From Nocardioides sp. QY071 (lineage in GTDB: Bacteria; Actinomycetota; Actinomycetes; Propionibacteriales; Nocardioidaceae), in contig NZ_CP124681.1 of assembly GCF_029961765.1 (NCBI RefSeq), forward strand, positions 5,518,001 to 5,582,000: a stretch of DNA of 64,000 nucleotides, in the 5' to 3' direction. Below, in pieces: positions 56,679 through 64,000 of this stretch. The position numbers and the translations under genes are program-made. Position 1 is the first letter of the stretch. Every line of letters begins with the position of its first letter. The notes beneath the pieces were generated by a model that worked only from the letters and a program-made list of their open reading frames with translations, did no database searches and had not been told where the DNA came from.

Positions 56679-57428
56679 ATGGGGAACCACTCGTCGGTAC
56701 GACGGCGCCCACCGGACCTCAGGCAGGTGCTCGCCCGGGTGCTCGTCCGGGTGCTCGCCGTGCGGCTCGTCGCCGGCACGGCCGTGGTGCTCGGGCTGCT
56801 GCTGACCGGGCGGGGCGTGCCCCCGCCGGAGGTCACCGGGCCGGTGCCCAGCGCCGGGACGACGCCGGTCGCCGTACCCGTGCAGGTCGGGGACGAGGAG
56901 CGTGCTGCCGTGCTCAGCCTCGCCGCGACCGCCACGGCGCAGATCCTGGACCGGACCGCCGACCCGAACGCGCTGATGACGCCGCGCTACGCACGCCTCT
57001 ACCGGCGGGCCGTCGACGACGGCTCGGTTCCGGTGGCGGCCGCGACGGTCGTCGGGACCGGGCTGATGGGCATCGACCGCGACGAGGCCGACGTCCTGGT
57101 GCTCCTCGACCGGGCGCCCGCCGAGCCGGCGGACATCGCGCTGCACCTGCGCCGCGACCGCGGGAGCTGGCGGGTCGACGACCTGGGCCAGGTGACCGCC
57201 GCGGTCTCCCACCTCGACGAGCCGGACCCGGAGCGTCAGGACGTGCTGGCAGCCGCCGGTCAGGCGGTGCCGGGGGAGGTGCTCGCGGCCGGGCTGGCGT
57301 CGTACGGACCCTCGGCGGCGAGCGTCCTCGTCACGACCGACGGCGGTCGGCTCCGGGTGAACCTGACCCTGGTCGACGGGACCTGGCAGCCGAAGGTGTC
57401 CGAGCTGGAGCCGGTCAGCGCCGGCTGA
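56679..57428 (+). CDS. Hypothetical membrane-anchored protein, Mce-associated-like layout
   Basis: 249 residues. A basic N-terminus and one membrane helix (VRLVAGTAVVLGLLLTGRG) precede a P-rich stretch (PVPSAGTTPVAVPVQV), then an external domain with alpha-beta pattern (RAAVLSLAATATAQILDRTA and YARLYRRAVDDGSVPVAAAT) that recalls Mce-associated or transport-associated proteins. No firm family. Its 3' end overlaps the convergent GNAT gene by 14 bp. Confidence 0.62.
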   Translation: MGNHSSVRRRPPDLRQVLARVLVRVLAVRLVAGTAVVLGLLLTGRGVPPPEVTGPVPSAGTTPVAVPVQVGDEERAAVLSLAATATAQILDRTADPNALMTPRYARLYRRAVDDGSVPVAAATVVGTGLMGIDRDEADVLVLLDRAPAEPADIALHLRRDRGSWRVDDLGQVTAAVSHLDEPDPERQDVLAAAGQAVPGEVLAAGLASYGPSAASVLVTTDGGRLRVNLTLVDGTWQPKVSELEPVSAG

Positions 57429-58068
57429 CCGGCGTCGGGGCGTGCTTGGGCCGTCGTACGACGCCGACGAGCCGCTCCCACGCCGCCTCGACCTCGCCGC
57501 GCCAGGTGACCAACGAGCGCATCTCCATCCGCATCCGCGGCGTGACCGGGTGCGCACGCTGCGTCTTGAACCCCACCCGGGCCAGGAAGTCCGCCGGTAC
57601 GACGCAGTCGGGGACCCGGCCGGGCAGGCGGCGGCCGGTGCTGGCGAACGCCTCCACCGCGCGGATCCCGTCGCGCCCGACGAGGTCGCGGGCCATGCCC
57701 TGCACGAGCAGCCGGCCGATCCCGCCGCGGCGGTGGTCGGCGCGCACCCACGCCGTGGTCAGCAGTACGGCGTCCACGGACACCGGGGCGGTGGGGAAGG
57801 CCGCCGCACCCGGCACGTACGAGGCGGGCGCGTAGACGAGGTAGCCCGCCGGCTGGCCGTCGACGACCGCCACCCGGCCGCAGGAGCCCCACTCGCGCAG
57901 CAGCTCGGAGACCCAGGCCTCCTTCTCGGCCGCGCGCTCCTCGGCGTCGAGGCGCTGGCGGTGCACCGGCTCCCGCTCCCAGAACAGGCAGGAGCGGCAC
58001 GGCGCGTCCGTGTCGTCGAACAGCGCGTCGAGCAGGTCGAGCGTGAGGGGGACCGTGGTCCGGGCCAC
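57415..58068 (-). CDS. GNAT family N-acetyltransferase
   Basis: 217 residues. The acetyl-CoA loop HRRGGIGRLLVQGMARDLVG (R/Q-x2-G-x-G/A) is clear, within VLLTTAWVRADHRRGGIG. The N-terminus holds a Cys pair, CRSCLFWE. The C-terminus has a helix ending with VTPRMRMEMRSLVTWRGEVE. Related genes lie near parB in other actinobacteria. Substrate unknown. Confidence 0.85.
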   Translation of the reverse strand: MARTTVPLTLDLLDALFDDTDAPCRSCLFWEREPVHRQRLDAEERAAEKEAWVSELLREWGSCGRVAVVDGQPAGYLVYAPASYVPGAAAFPTAPVSVDAVLLTTAWVRADHRRGGIGRLLVQGMARDLVGRDGIRAVEAFASTGRRLPGRVPDCVVPADFLARVGFKTQRAHPVTPRMRMEMRSLVTWRGEVEAAWERLVGVVRRPKHAPTPVSRR

Positions 58069-58123
58069 TCCTCGATCCTACGTCGGTGAGCGAGCCGGAA
58101 ACCGGTGGCGCGGACCTGAGAGA

Positions 58124-59347
58124 ATGCGGTTCGTGCGCAAGATCCGCCAGAGCCAGAAGCTCCGCAACGTCCGCTACGACGTCCGGGGACCGATCCTCGT
58201 CGAGGCCCAGCGCCTCGAGGCCGAGGGTCACAAGATCCTCAAGCTCAACATCGGGAACCCGGCACCGTTCGGCTTCGAGGCACCCGAGGCGATCGTGGCC
58301 GACATGGTGCACAACCTGCCCGAGGCCCAGGGCTACTCCGACTCGCGCGGCATCTACTCCGCCCGCACCGCGGTCGCGCAGTTCTACCAGTCGCGCGGCC
58401 TCAAGGACACCGCCGTCGAGGACGTCTTCATCGGCAACGGCGTCTCCGAGATGATCTCGATGGTCCTGCAGGCGTTCCTCGACGACGGCAACGAGATCCT
58501 CGTGCCGGCGCCCGACTACCCGCTGTGGACGGGCGCGGTGTCGCTGTCCGGCGGTACGCCGGTCCACTACCGGTGCGACGAGGAGAACGGCTGGATGCCG
58601 GACCTCGAGGACATCGAGTCGAAGATCACCGAGAACACCCACGGCCTGGTGATCATCAACCCCAACAACCCCACAGGTGCGGTCTACAGCAAGGAGATGG
58701 TGGCCAAGCTGGTCGACATCGCCCGGCGCCACGACCTGGTGGTCTTCGCCGACGAGATCTACGAGAAGATCCTGTTCGACGACGCCGAGCACCACCACGC
58801 GGCCGCGGCCGCCGGCAACGACGTCCTGTGCCTGACCTTCAGCGGGCTGTCCAAGGCCTACCGGGTGTGCGGCTACCGCGCCGGCTGGGTGATGATCTCG
58901 GGTCCCAAGGAGCTCGCCGAGGACTTCCTCGAGGGCCTGACCACGCTCTCCAACATGCGCATGTGCGCCAACGTCCCCGCCCAGCACGCGATCCAGACCG
59001 CGCTGGGCGGCTACCAGTCGATCAACGAGCTGATCGTCCCCGGCGGCCGGTTCTACGAGCAGGCGATGCTCGCCGACAAGCTGCTCAACGAGATCCCCGG
59101 CGTCTCCTCGGTCCGCCCCCGCGGCGCCCTCTACTGCTTCCCGCGCCTGGACCCCGAGGTCTACCCGATCGACGACGACGAGGCCTTCGTCATCGAGCTG
59201 CTGCGGGCCAAGAAGATCCTGGTCACCCACGGCACCGGCTTCAACTGGTTCGCTCCCGACCACTTCCGGCTGGTCACGCTTCCGGACGTGGAGGTGCTCG
59301 AGGAGGCGATCGGCCGGATCGCGGACTTCCTCGCCGCGCGGCGCTGA
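58124..59347 (+). CDS. Pyridoxal phosphate-dependent aminotransferase, AlaA/AspC type
   Basis: 407 residues. PLP lysine in TFSGLSKAYRVCGYRAG (K in SK), N and D/Y ligands in IINPNNPTGAVYSKEM and VVFADEIYEKILFDDAEH. The N-terminus LKLNIGNPAPFGFEAPEAIV is that of alanine/valine-type transaminases of class I. It likely converts glutamate and pyruvate to alanine. ATG at 58124; a GTG at 58133 would remove three residues. Confidence 0.9.
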   Translation: MRFVRKIRQSQKLRNVRYDVRGPILVEAQRLEAEGHKILKLNIGNPAPFGFEAPEAIVADMVHNLPEAQGYSDSRGIYSARTAVAQFYQSRGLKDTAVEDVFIGNGVSEMISMVLQAFLDDGNEILVPAPDYPLWTGAVSLSGGTPVHYRCDEENGWMPDLEDIESKITENTHGLVIINPNNPTGAVYSKEMVAKLVDIARRHDLVVFADEIYEKILFDDAEHHHAAAAAGNDVLCLTFSGLSKAYRVCGYRAGWVMISGPKELAEDFLEGLTTLSNMRMCANVPAQHAIQTALGGYQSINELIVPGGRFYEQAMLADKLLNEIPGVSSVRPRGALYCFPRLDPEVYPIDDDEAFVIELLRAKKILVTHGTGFNWFAPDHFRLVTLPDVEVLEEAIGRIADFLAARR

Positions 59348-59406
59348 CCCTCCCGCACCTCAGACGCCCTCTGGGCCGGCCCCCGCCCGCCTGTCAGACT
59401 CTCGTC

Positions 59407-60186
59407 ATGCTCGACATCACCTACCCGCCCGTCATCGTCACCGCCAAGGTGCTGTTCAAGCTGATGCGGCAGAAGGTCGTCGTGTCGGGCTCGGAGAACG
59501 TGCCGCGCAAGGGCGGCGCGCTGATGGCCATCAACCACACCGGCTACATCGACTTCATCTACGCCGGCGCGGGTGCCGAGCCGCGCAAGCGGCTGGTCCG
59601 GTTCATGATCAAGAAGGAGATGATGGACGCGCCGGGCGTGGGTCATCTGCTCCGCTCCTTCCACCACATCCGCGTCGACCGGTCCTCGGGCCTGCAGGCC
59701 ATGAAGGACGCGCTGGCCTACCTCAAGGCCGGTGAGGTCGTCGGCATCTACCCCGAGGCCACCATCTCGCGCTCGTTCGAGATCAAGGAGCTCAAGTCCG
59801 GTGCCGCGCGGATCGCTGCGGACGCCGGCGTACCTCTCATCCCGGTCATCGTGTGGGGCGCCCACCGCTTGATGACCAAGGACCACCCGAAGGACTTCTC
59901 CCGCTCCGCCAAGACGATCATCGTCAAGGTCGGCGAGCCGATGTATCCCACCGGCGAGGACACCGACGCCGAGACCGCCGAGCTGCGGGTCGTGATGCAG
60001 CGGATGCTCGACGAGGTCATCGCGGAGTACCCCGAGGCCGAGAAGGCCCCGGGCAGCTGGTGGACCCCGGCCCGGTTCGGCGGCTCTGCCCCGACCCCGG
60101 ACGAGGCCGACGCGCTGGACAAGGCCGAGCTGCGGGCCCGGGCGGCCAAGCGGGCCGCCAAGGCCGCCGAGAAGAAGGCCGGCTGA
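59407..60186 (+). CDS. 1-acyl-sn-glycerol-3-phosphate acyltransferase family protein (PlsC-like)
   Basis: 259 residues. Acyltransferase motif I NHTGYID (H-x4-D), motif III-like GIYPEATISRSFEIKELKSG and motif IV VPLIPVIVWGAHR follow the PlsC order. The C-terminus has a K/A-rich helix (RARAAKRAAKAAEKKAG) that may touch DNA or membrane. It acylates lysophosphatidate or a similar lipid at the membrane. It starts 59 bp after the aminotransferase gene and precedes the two-component genes by 11 bp. Confidence 0.9.
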   Translation: MLDITYPPVIVTAKVLFKLMRQKVVVSGSENVPRKGGALMAINHTGYIDFIYAGAGAEPRKRLVRFMIKKEMMDAPGVGHLLRSFHHIRVDRSSGLQAMKDALAYLKAGEVVGIYPEATISRSFEIKELKSGAARIAADAGVPLIPVIVWGAHRLMTKDHPKDFSRSAKTIIVKVGEPMYPTGEDTDAETAELRVVMQRMLDEVIAEYPEAEKAPGSWWTPARFGGSAPTPDEADALDKAELRARAAKRAAKAAEKKAG

Positions 60187-60197
60187 GCGGTCCCGCC

Positions 60198-60866
60198 GTG
60201 GACGCGCCACTGGTCCTGCTCGTCGAGGACGACGACGACCTGCGGACGACGACCCGCCTGGTCCTCGAGTCCCGCGGGTTCCGCGTCGTCACGGCCGCGG
60301 ACGGCGAGGCCGGTTGGACGGCGTACCTCACCCAGCCGGTGGACCTCGCCGTCGTCGACGTCGTGCTCCCGAAGCTCGACGGGCTGCGGCTGACCGAGCG
60401 GATCCGCACGGACGGTGAGCTGCCTGTGCTGCTGCTCACCGCACGCGACCTGCCCCGCGACCAGGTGGTCGGCTTCGACGCGGGTGCCGATGACTACGTC
60501 GTGAAGCCGTTCGACGGCGACGTGCTGGAGGCCCGGCTGCGCTCCCTGCTGCGCCGGCGCGGTGGGGCCGCGCCCTCGCGGGTGGTGGAGCGCGACGGGC
60601 TGCGGATCGATGTCGACGGGATGACCGTGGAGCGCCACGGCGTACCCGTGGACCTGTCGGCCACCGAGTTCCGGCTGCTGACGGCCTTCCTCGACAACGC
60701 CGGCATCGTGCTGGGCCGCACCCGGCTGCTCGAGTTGGTGTGGGGGAGCACCACGTGGGGCGACGCACACGTCGTCGACGTCACCGTGCAGCGGCTGCGC
60801 GCGAAGATCGGGGCCGAGCACGTGGTCACCGTGCGCGGGGCGGGCTACAAGATGCTGCGGGACTGA
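60198..60866 (+). CDS. OmpR/PhoB-type response regulator
   Basis: 222 residues. Receiver domain at 1-120 with acidic pocket LLVEDDDDLR, phosphorylation Asp in VVDVVLPKLDG and K in VVKPFDGD. The winged-helix output at 130-222 has LSATEFRLLTAFLDNAGIVL and VVDVTVQRLRAKIGAEHVVT, then VRGAGYKML. It is followed at 2 bp by a histidine kinase. Target genes unknown. Confidence 0.94.
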   Translation: MDAPLVLLVEDDDDLRTTTRLVLESRGFRVVTAADGEAGWTAYLTQPVDLAVVDVVLPKLDGLRLTERIRTDGELPVLLLTARDLPRDQVVGFDAGADDYVVKPFDGDVLEARLRSLLRRRGGAAPSRVVERDGLRIDVDGMTVERHGVPVDLSATEFRLLTAFLDNAGIVLGRTRLLELVWGSTTWGDAHVVDVTVQRLRAKIGAEHVVTVRGAGYKMLRD

Positions 60867-60868
60867 CG

Positions 60869-62089
60869 GTGCCGTCCGCGCTGTCGGGCTGGCGCCACTC
60901 GCTGCGCACCCGGATCACCCTCGCCGTCCTCGGCGCGGCCCTCGCGACCCTGCTCGGCGTCGGGGTGGTCGTCGACCACCAGTCGGCCGTGGACGCCCGC
61001 GACCGGCTGCGCACGCAGGCGCTGACCGAGCTCTCCGCCGGGATCGCGGTGCTCGAGGTGACCTCCACGCTGCGCTACGACCTGTCCCTCGACCCCGTCC
61101 GGCTGCCCGCCCCCCTCCGGACCTCTCTGCCCGCGGCGGGGGAGGATCGCGCGGCGACGTACTACGCCGACGGTCGGATGTGGGCGGCCCGCCGCCTCGG
61201 ACCGGACCGGGTCGCGAGCGTGGCACTGGACGACGGGCCTGTGCGAGCCGCGCGGTCGTCGCTGCGTCGGCGCATGCTGCTCGCGGCGGGCGCCGTGCTA
61301 CCGCTGACCGCGCTACTGGGCCTCCTGGTGGGTGCCGGACTCAGCCGGAGACTCCGCCGGGCCGCGGCTGCAGCCGAGGTGATCAGCCACGGCGGCACGG
61401 CGCGCTGCACCGTCACCGGCCGCGACGAGGTGGCCGCGCTCTCGCGAGCGGTCGACGACATGGCTGACGCGCTCGAACGAAGGTTCCACGTGGAACAAGC
61501 GTTCTCCGCCGACGTCGCCCACGAGCTACGCACCCCCGTCGCCGGGCTGGTGAGCGCCAGTGAGCTGCTCCCGCCGGGCGAGCCCACCGACCTGCTCCGC
61601 GGCCTGGTCGCCCGGCTGCGACATCTGGTGGAGGACCTTCTCGAGGTGGCCCGCCTGGACAGCGGCACGGAGGAGATCGCCCTGTCCGTGCACCACCTCG
61701 GTGCCCTGGTGCCAGGCGCGGCGGTCGAGCGCGACGCCAAGGTCCTCGTCGACCCTCGCCGCGTCGAGAGGATCGTCACCAACCTGGTGGCCAACGCCGA
61801 GCGGCACGGCGGCGGGGTCACGAGCCTGGTCGTGGACGGGCCACGGGTCGTCGTACGCGACGGGGGAACGGGCTTCCCGGCCGACATCCTGACCGCCGGC
61901 GCGATCAGGTTCCGCAGCACCGGGCAAGGCACCGGCCTCGGGCTCACCATCGTGCACGGCCAGGCCCGCACTCTGGGCGCCACGGTCACCATGGCGAACC
62001 TGCCGGCCGGCGGCGCAGAGGTCGTGGTGAGCTTTCAGGAGCCGGGGCCCAGCTCCGGTTCCACCGGGTCGACCGTCTGCAGCGGGTAG
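60869..62089 (+). CDS. Membrane sensor histidine kinase
   Basis: 406 residues. Two transmembrane helices (ITLAVLGAALATLLGVGVVV and LLAAGAVLPLTALLGLLVGA) flank an external loop of about 100 residues. HAMP-like stretch RRLRRAAAAAEVISHGGTAR, H-box DVAHELRTPVAG, N-box VTNLVANAERHGGG and G-box QGTGLGLTIVHG are intact. It pairs with the preceding regulator. The coding sequence contains a parS palindrome at 61483-61496, in codons for RFHVEQ. Confidence 0.93.
   Translation: MPSALSGWRHSLRTRITLAVLGAALATLLGVGVVVDHQSAVDARDRLRTQALTELSAGIAVLEVTSTLRYDLSLDPVRLPAPLRTSLPAAGEDRAATYYADGRMWAARRLGPDRVASVALDDGPVRAARSSLRRRMLLAAGAVLPLTALLGLLVGAGLSRRLRRAAAAAEVISHGGTARCTVTGRDEVAALSRAVDDMADALERRFHVEQAFSADVAHELRTPVAGLVSASELLPPGEPTDLLRGLVARLRHLVEDLLEVARLDSGTEEIALSVHHLGALVPGAAVERDAKVLVDPRRVERIVTNLVANAERHGGGVTSLVVDGPRVVVRDGGTGFPADILTAGAIRFRSTGQGTGLGLTIVHGQARTLGATVTMANLPAGGAEVVVSFQEPGPSSGSTGSTVCSG
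61483..61496. other. Intragenic parS-like site
   Basis: GTTCCACGTGGAAC, a perfect 14-bp palindrome, within the histidine kinase gene. It matches the parS consensus TGTTYCACGTGRAACA at all but the first flanking base. parB lies about 1.8 kb away. Confidence 0.75.
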
Positions 62090-62571
62090 GTCTGCGTCGC
62101 CAGCATCCCCTCCGGCACCTTCCCCTCGACCGTGATGGTGATCGTCCCGTACGTCGCCGATGCCTCACCCTCCACGATGTCGGACACCACGACCTTTGCC
62201 GGCACAGTCACGTCGGTGCCCTCGGCGCAGCTCGGGTCGCAGTTGTTGGCAACCAGCTTCCCGATGGCTGTGGCCTCGTCGGCACCCCAGTCGCTCCACG
62301 CGAGGTCGGTCAGGCTCTGGTTCCCGTCGGCGCAGGCCACGGTCACCGACGCCGGGCTCGCCACCGGCTCGCCGACACAGTCGAGGAGGTAGGTCACCGC
62401 GGCCCGGGCGGCGATCGCCGGGTCGGTGGCCGTGCCCGTCGTACCCGATCCGGCGCCGGGGGTCGCCTTCACCGGCGCTTCGTCCTCGACACCACAGGCA
62501 GCGAGCGCGCCGAGGGAGAGGACCAGTGCCCCGGCGAGGGCGGCGGTACGGCTGTTACGGCTGGGGTTCAT
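62035..62571 (-). CDS. Lipoprotein of unknown function
   Basis: 178 residues. Signal peptide and lipobox LGALAAC precede a small domain with a cysteine set (LLDCVGEP, TVACADGNQ, NNCDPSCAEG) and a beta-rich end (ASATYGTITITVEGK). The ATG at 62571 is chosen because it starts the signal peptide. It overlaps the end of the histidine kinase gene convergently by 55 bp. A palindromic, AT-rich stretch lies upstream. Confidence 0.75.
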   Translation of the reverse strand: MNPSRNSRTAALAGALVLSLGALAACGVEDEAPVKATPGAGSGTTGTATDPAIAARAAVTYLLDCVGEPVASPASVTVACADGNQSLTDLAWSDWGADEATAIGKLVANNCDPSCAEGTDVTVPAKVVVSDIVEGEASATYGTITITVEGKVPEGMLATQTYPLQTVDPVEPELGPGS

Positions 62572-62688
62572 GATCGTCCGTTCTGCTGGGAACCGGCGGA
62601 TCTCACCGGCCTGAGCAGCGTCACGTCCCAGCCTCACACGAGCCCGGCACGAAGGTCACAGCAGCCTCACAGATCATGTATCACTTTG

Positions 62689-62728
62689 GCGATATATCGC
62701 TTTCTCGATCTATCTCTTTGTCGACAAA
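62689..62728. promoter_or_regulatory. AT-rich palindromes upstream of the lipoprotein gene
   Basis: GCGATATATCGC (62689-62700) and TTTGTCGACAAA (62717-62728) are perfect 12-bp palindromes in the interval between the GNAT stop and the lipoprotein start. The first holds GATATATCGCT, also present upstream of the padR-like gene (41758-41768). Confidence 0.5.
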
Positions 62729-62743
62729 AGGAGTGCGTGCAGG

Positions 62744-63211
62744 TCAGAGCACCAGCTTGAGGCGGGGAGCCGAGGTGCGCACGAAGCCTGCGCGCTGGTA
62801 GACGCCGAGCGCCGCGACCGTCGCGCTGAGGTCGACCCGGTCCGCACCCACGCTGCGCGCCCAGGCGACGACGTCGTCGACGAGCCGGCTCGCATGTCCC
62901 TCGCCTCGGTGCTCGGGCCGCGTGACGACGTTGACGAGCCGGACACTGCGGCCGGTCGGGCAGTGCGGATCCGGAACGCCGACCTCCAGGTTCCCGGTCG
63001 CCGTCGCCACGACGACACCACCAGCATCGACGACCACGACCCGGGCACGCGCCGGGTCGTTCGAGGCGGTCCGCAGCCAGGCTGCCGCGTGGTCGCGCCA
63101 TCCGCCGATGCCGGACGCCTCACCGGCGGAGATCAGGTCCCACAGGCTCAGCACCTGCTCCGCATCCTGCGGTGTGGCGGAGCGGAGCACAGGCTGGGGG
63201 CGGCGGGTCAT
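62744..63211 (-). CDS. GNAT family N-acetyltransferase
   Basis: 155 residues. The acetyl-CoA loop RPEHRGEGHASRLVDDVVAW (R-x2-G-x-G/A) and the final YQRAGFVRTSAPRLKLVL are clear. The upstream part (LRSATPQDAEQVLSLWDLIS) is also GNAT-like. A parS site and hairpin lie between it and parB. Substrate unknown. Confidence 0.85.
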   Translation of the reverse strand: MTRRPQPVLRSATPQDAEQVLSLWDLISAGEASGIGGWRDHAAAWLRTASNDPARARVVVVDAGGVVVATATGNLEVGVPDPHCPTGRSVRLVNVVTRPEHRGEGHASRLVDDVVAWARSVGADRVDLSATVAALGVYQRAGFVRTSAPRLKLVL

Positions 63212-63259
63212 GGCCGGCAGTCTCGCAGTGCGCGGTTCGTCCTGTCCGGGGCCTGGTGC

Positions 63260-63275
63260 CGTTCCACGTGAAACA
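63260..63275. other. parS site
   Basis: GTTCCACGTGAAAC with flanking C and A matches 15 of 16 positions of the parS 16-mer. It lies 59 bp beyond the parB stop codon. ParB binds it and spreads as a CTP-dependent clamp. Confidence 0.9.
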
Positions 63276-63303
63276 GGGCGCGACCGGCGTAGCGGTCGCG
63301 CCC
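63276..63303 (-). terminator. Hairpin after parB
   Basis: GGGCGCGACCG (63276-63286) pairs with its complement (63293-63303) around GCGTAG. It lies between parB and the next gene, directly beside parS. Confidence 0.75.
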
Positions 63304-63333
63304 TCTCGCGCGTTCCGGTGACCGGATGATCGG

Positions 63334-64000
63334 TCAGATCGGGCGATCGTTCCGGTTGCGCGGGTCGATCAGGTCGACGATGCGCTGCAGGTCGCCGGTG
63401 TTGGCGAACTCGATCGAGATCTTGCCCTTGGCCTTGCCCAGGTCGATCTTGACCCGGGTCTCCAGCCGGTCGCCGAGCCGCTCGGAGAGCTCGCCCAGGC
63501 CGGGCGCCTGCGGCTTCGCGCGACGCGGGCGGGGCGTCGTACCGCCGGCGCCGTCGCCGACCGCGACGATCTCCTCCAGGCCCCGCACCGAGATGCCCTC
63601 GGCGACGACCCGCTGGGCCAGGCGGTCCTGCTGGTCGGCGTCGCCGACGCCGAGGAGCGCCCGGGCGTGGCCGGCGGACAGGACGCCCGCCGCGACCCGG
63701 CGCTGGACGGCGGGGGAGAGCTTGAGCAGGCGCAGCGTGTTGCTGATCTGCGGGCGCGATCGACCGATCCGCTGGGCCAGCTCGTCGTGCGTGCAGGAGA
63801 AGTCCTCGAGCAGCTGCTGGTAGGCCGCAGCCTCCTCGAGCGGGTTCAGGTTGCTGCGGTGCAGGTTCTCGAGCAGCGCGTCGCGCAGCATGTCGGTGTC
63901 GTCGGTCTCGCGCACGATCGCGGGGATCGTGGCGAGGCCGGCGGCCTGGGTGGCACGCCAGCGGCGCTCACCCATGACCAGCTCGTAGCTGTCAGCGGCC
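63334..64000 (-). CDS. parB: Chromosome partition protein ParB (N-terminal part outside the window)
   Basis: The frame is open to the right edge; about 221 residues are visible. The CTP/parS clamp motif GERRWRAT and the next stretch NLHRSNLNPLEEAAAYQQLL, then the HTH with CTHDELAQRIGRSRPQISN are typical of Noc/ParB. A linker (GGTTPRPRRAKPQAPG) joins the C-terminal dimerisation domain (LSERLGDRLETRVKIDLGKA). ParB, ParA and parS segregate the origin region. parA is expected just outside the window. Confidence 0.96.
   Translation of the reverse strand, partial: AADSYELVMGERRWRATQAAGLATIPAIVRETDDTDMLRDALLENLHRSNLNPLEEAAAYQQLLEDFSCTHDELAQRIGRSRPQISNTLRLLKLSPAVQRRVAAGVLSAGHARALLGVGDADQQDRLAQRVVAEGISVRGLEEIVAVGDGAGGTTPRPRRAKPQAPGLGELSERLGDRLETRVKIDLGKAKGKISIEFANTGDLQRIVDLIDPRNRNDRPI

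Noticed and set aside
1..64000. tRNA or rRNA genes
   Set aside because: No cloverleaf-like segments or rRNA-like conserved stretches were recognised in a read of both strands; a covariance-model search was not possible.

Overview
The window is very GC-rich DNA with actinobacterial gene content and order. The sequence style and gene set fit a Nocardioides-like member of the Propionibacteriales; this is inference from protein content and recalled synteny, with no rRNA in the window to confirm it. The right half and the 22-28 kb segment hold genes that flank the chromosomal origin in Actinobacteria: dnaB, rplI, rpsR, ssb, rpsF, a class A penicillin-binding protein, ino1, a tRNA nucleotidyltransferase gene, murJ, a SigM-type sigma factor, trxB, trxA and, at the right edge, parB with two parS-like sites. 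dnaA, dnaN and oriC itself are not present and should lie just beyond position 64000.

Layout. 1-3.3 kb: an arsenic-resistance cluster (ArsO-like flavoprotein, OsmC protein, ArsR-phosphatase fusion, aquaporin, ArsC). 3.3-21.5 kb: accessory genes, mostly small regulator-target pairs: acyl-CoA hydrolase with a divergent solo antitoxin-like protein, SulP transporter with MerR, carboxymuconolactone decarboxylase with Rrf2, a broken amine oxidase, a YnfA protein, a large lipoprotein, a DrrAB-type ABC exporter with MerR, VOC proteins, TetR and LysR regulators. Many of the short divergent intervals hold clear inverted repeats that look like operators. 21.5-31.4 kb: DinB protein, dnaB, MATE exporter, rplI-rpsR-ssb-rpsF, an FHA-FHA-membrane-protease protein and endonuclease IV. 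31.4-34.2 kb: a 2H phosphoesterase-like protein, a small unknown protein and a complete, apparently recent IS481-family element. 34.2-43.5 kb: cell-envelope genes (FemX-like transferase, alanine racemase-like protein, GT87 transferase, PBP1), a SigE-family sigma factor with a membrane partner, PadR and ino1. 43.5-64 kb: exonuclease-like, SRPBCC and SDR proteins, pcnA, DUF6049, murJ, a separate pseudokinase, sigM with a probable anti-sigma factor, trxBA, GNAT proteins, aminotransferase, PlsC, a two-component system and parB.

How the genes fit together. Peptidoglycan assembly is the main thread on the origin-proximal side: lipid II flipping (MurJ), its likely pseudokinase control partner, polymerisation and cross-linking (PBP1), bridge or stem modification (FemX-like with an alanine racemase-like protein) and mannosyl transfer (GT87). 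Redox control (TrxA/TrxB), mycothiol and phosphoinositide supply (Ino1) and chromosome partition (ParB/parS) lie beside it. The arsenic cluster combines reduction (ArsC), a channel route (aquaporin), an oxidoreductase and an unusual regulator.

The most notable observations are the stand-alone MurJ-type pseudokinase, an intragenic parS palindrome in a histidine kinase gene, an IS481 insertion centred on a stop codon that both the host gene and the transposase use, paired operators for several local regulators, and intergenic palindromes that lie in divergent promoter regions and so cannot be terminators. No tRNA, rRNA or CRISPR was found.
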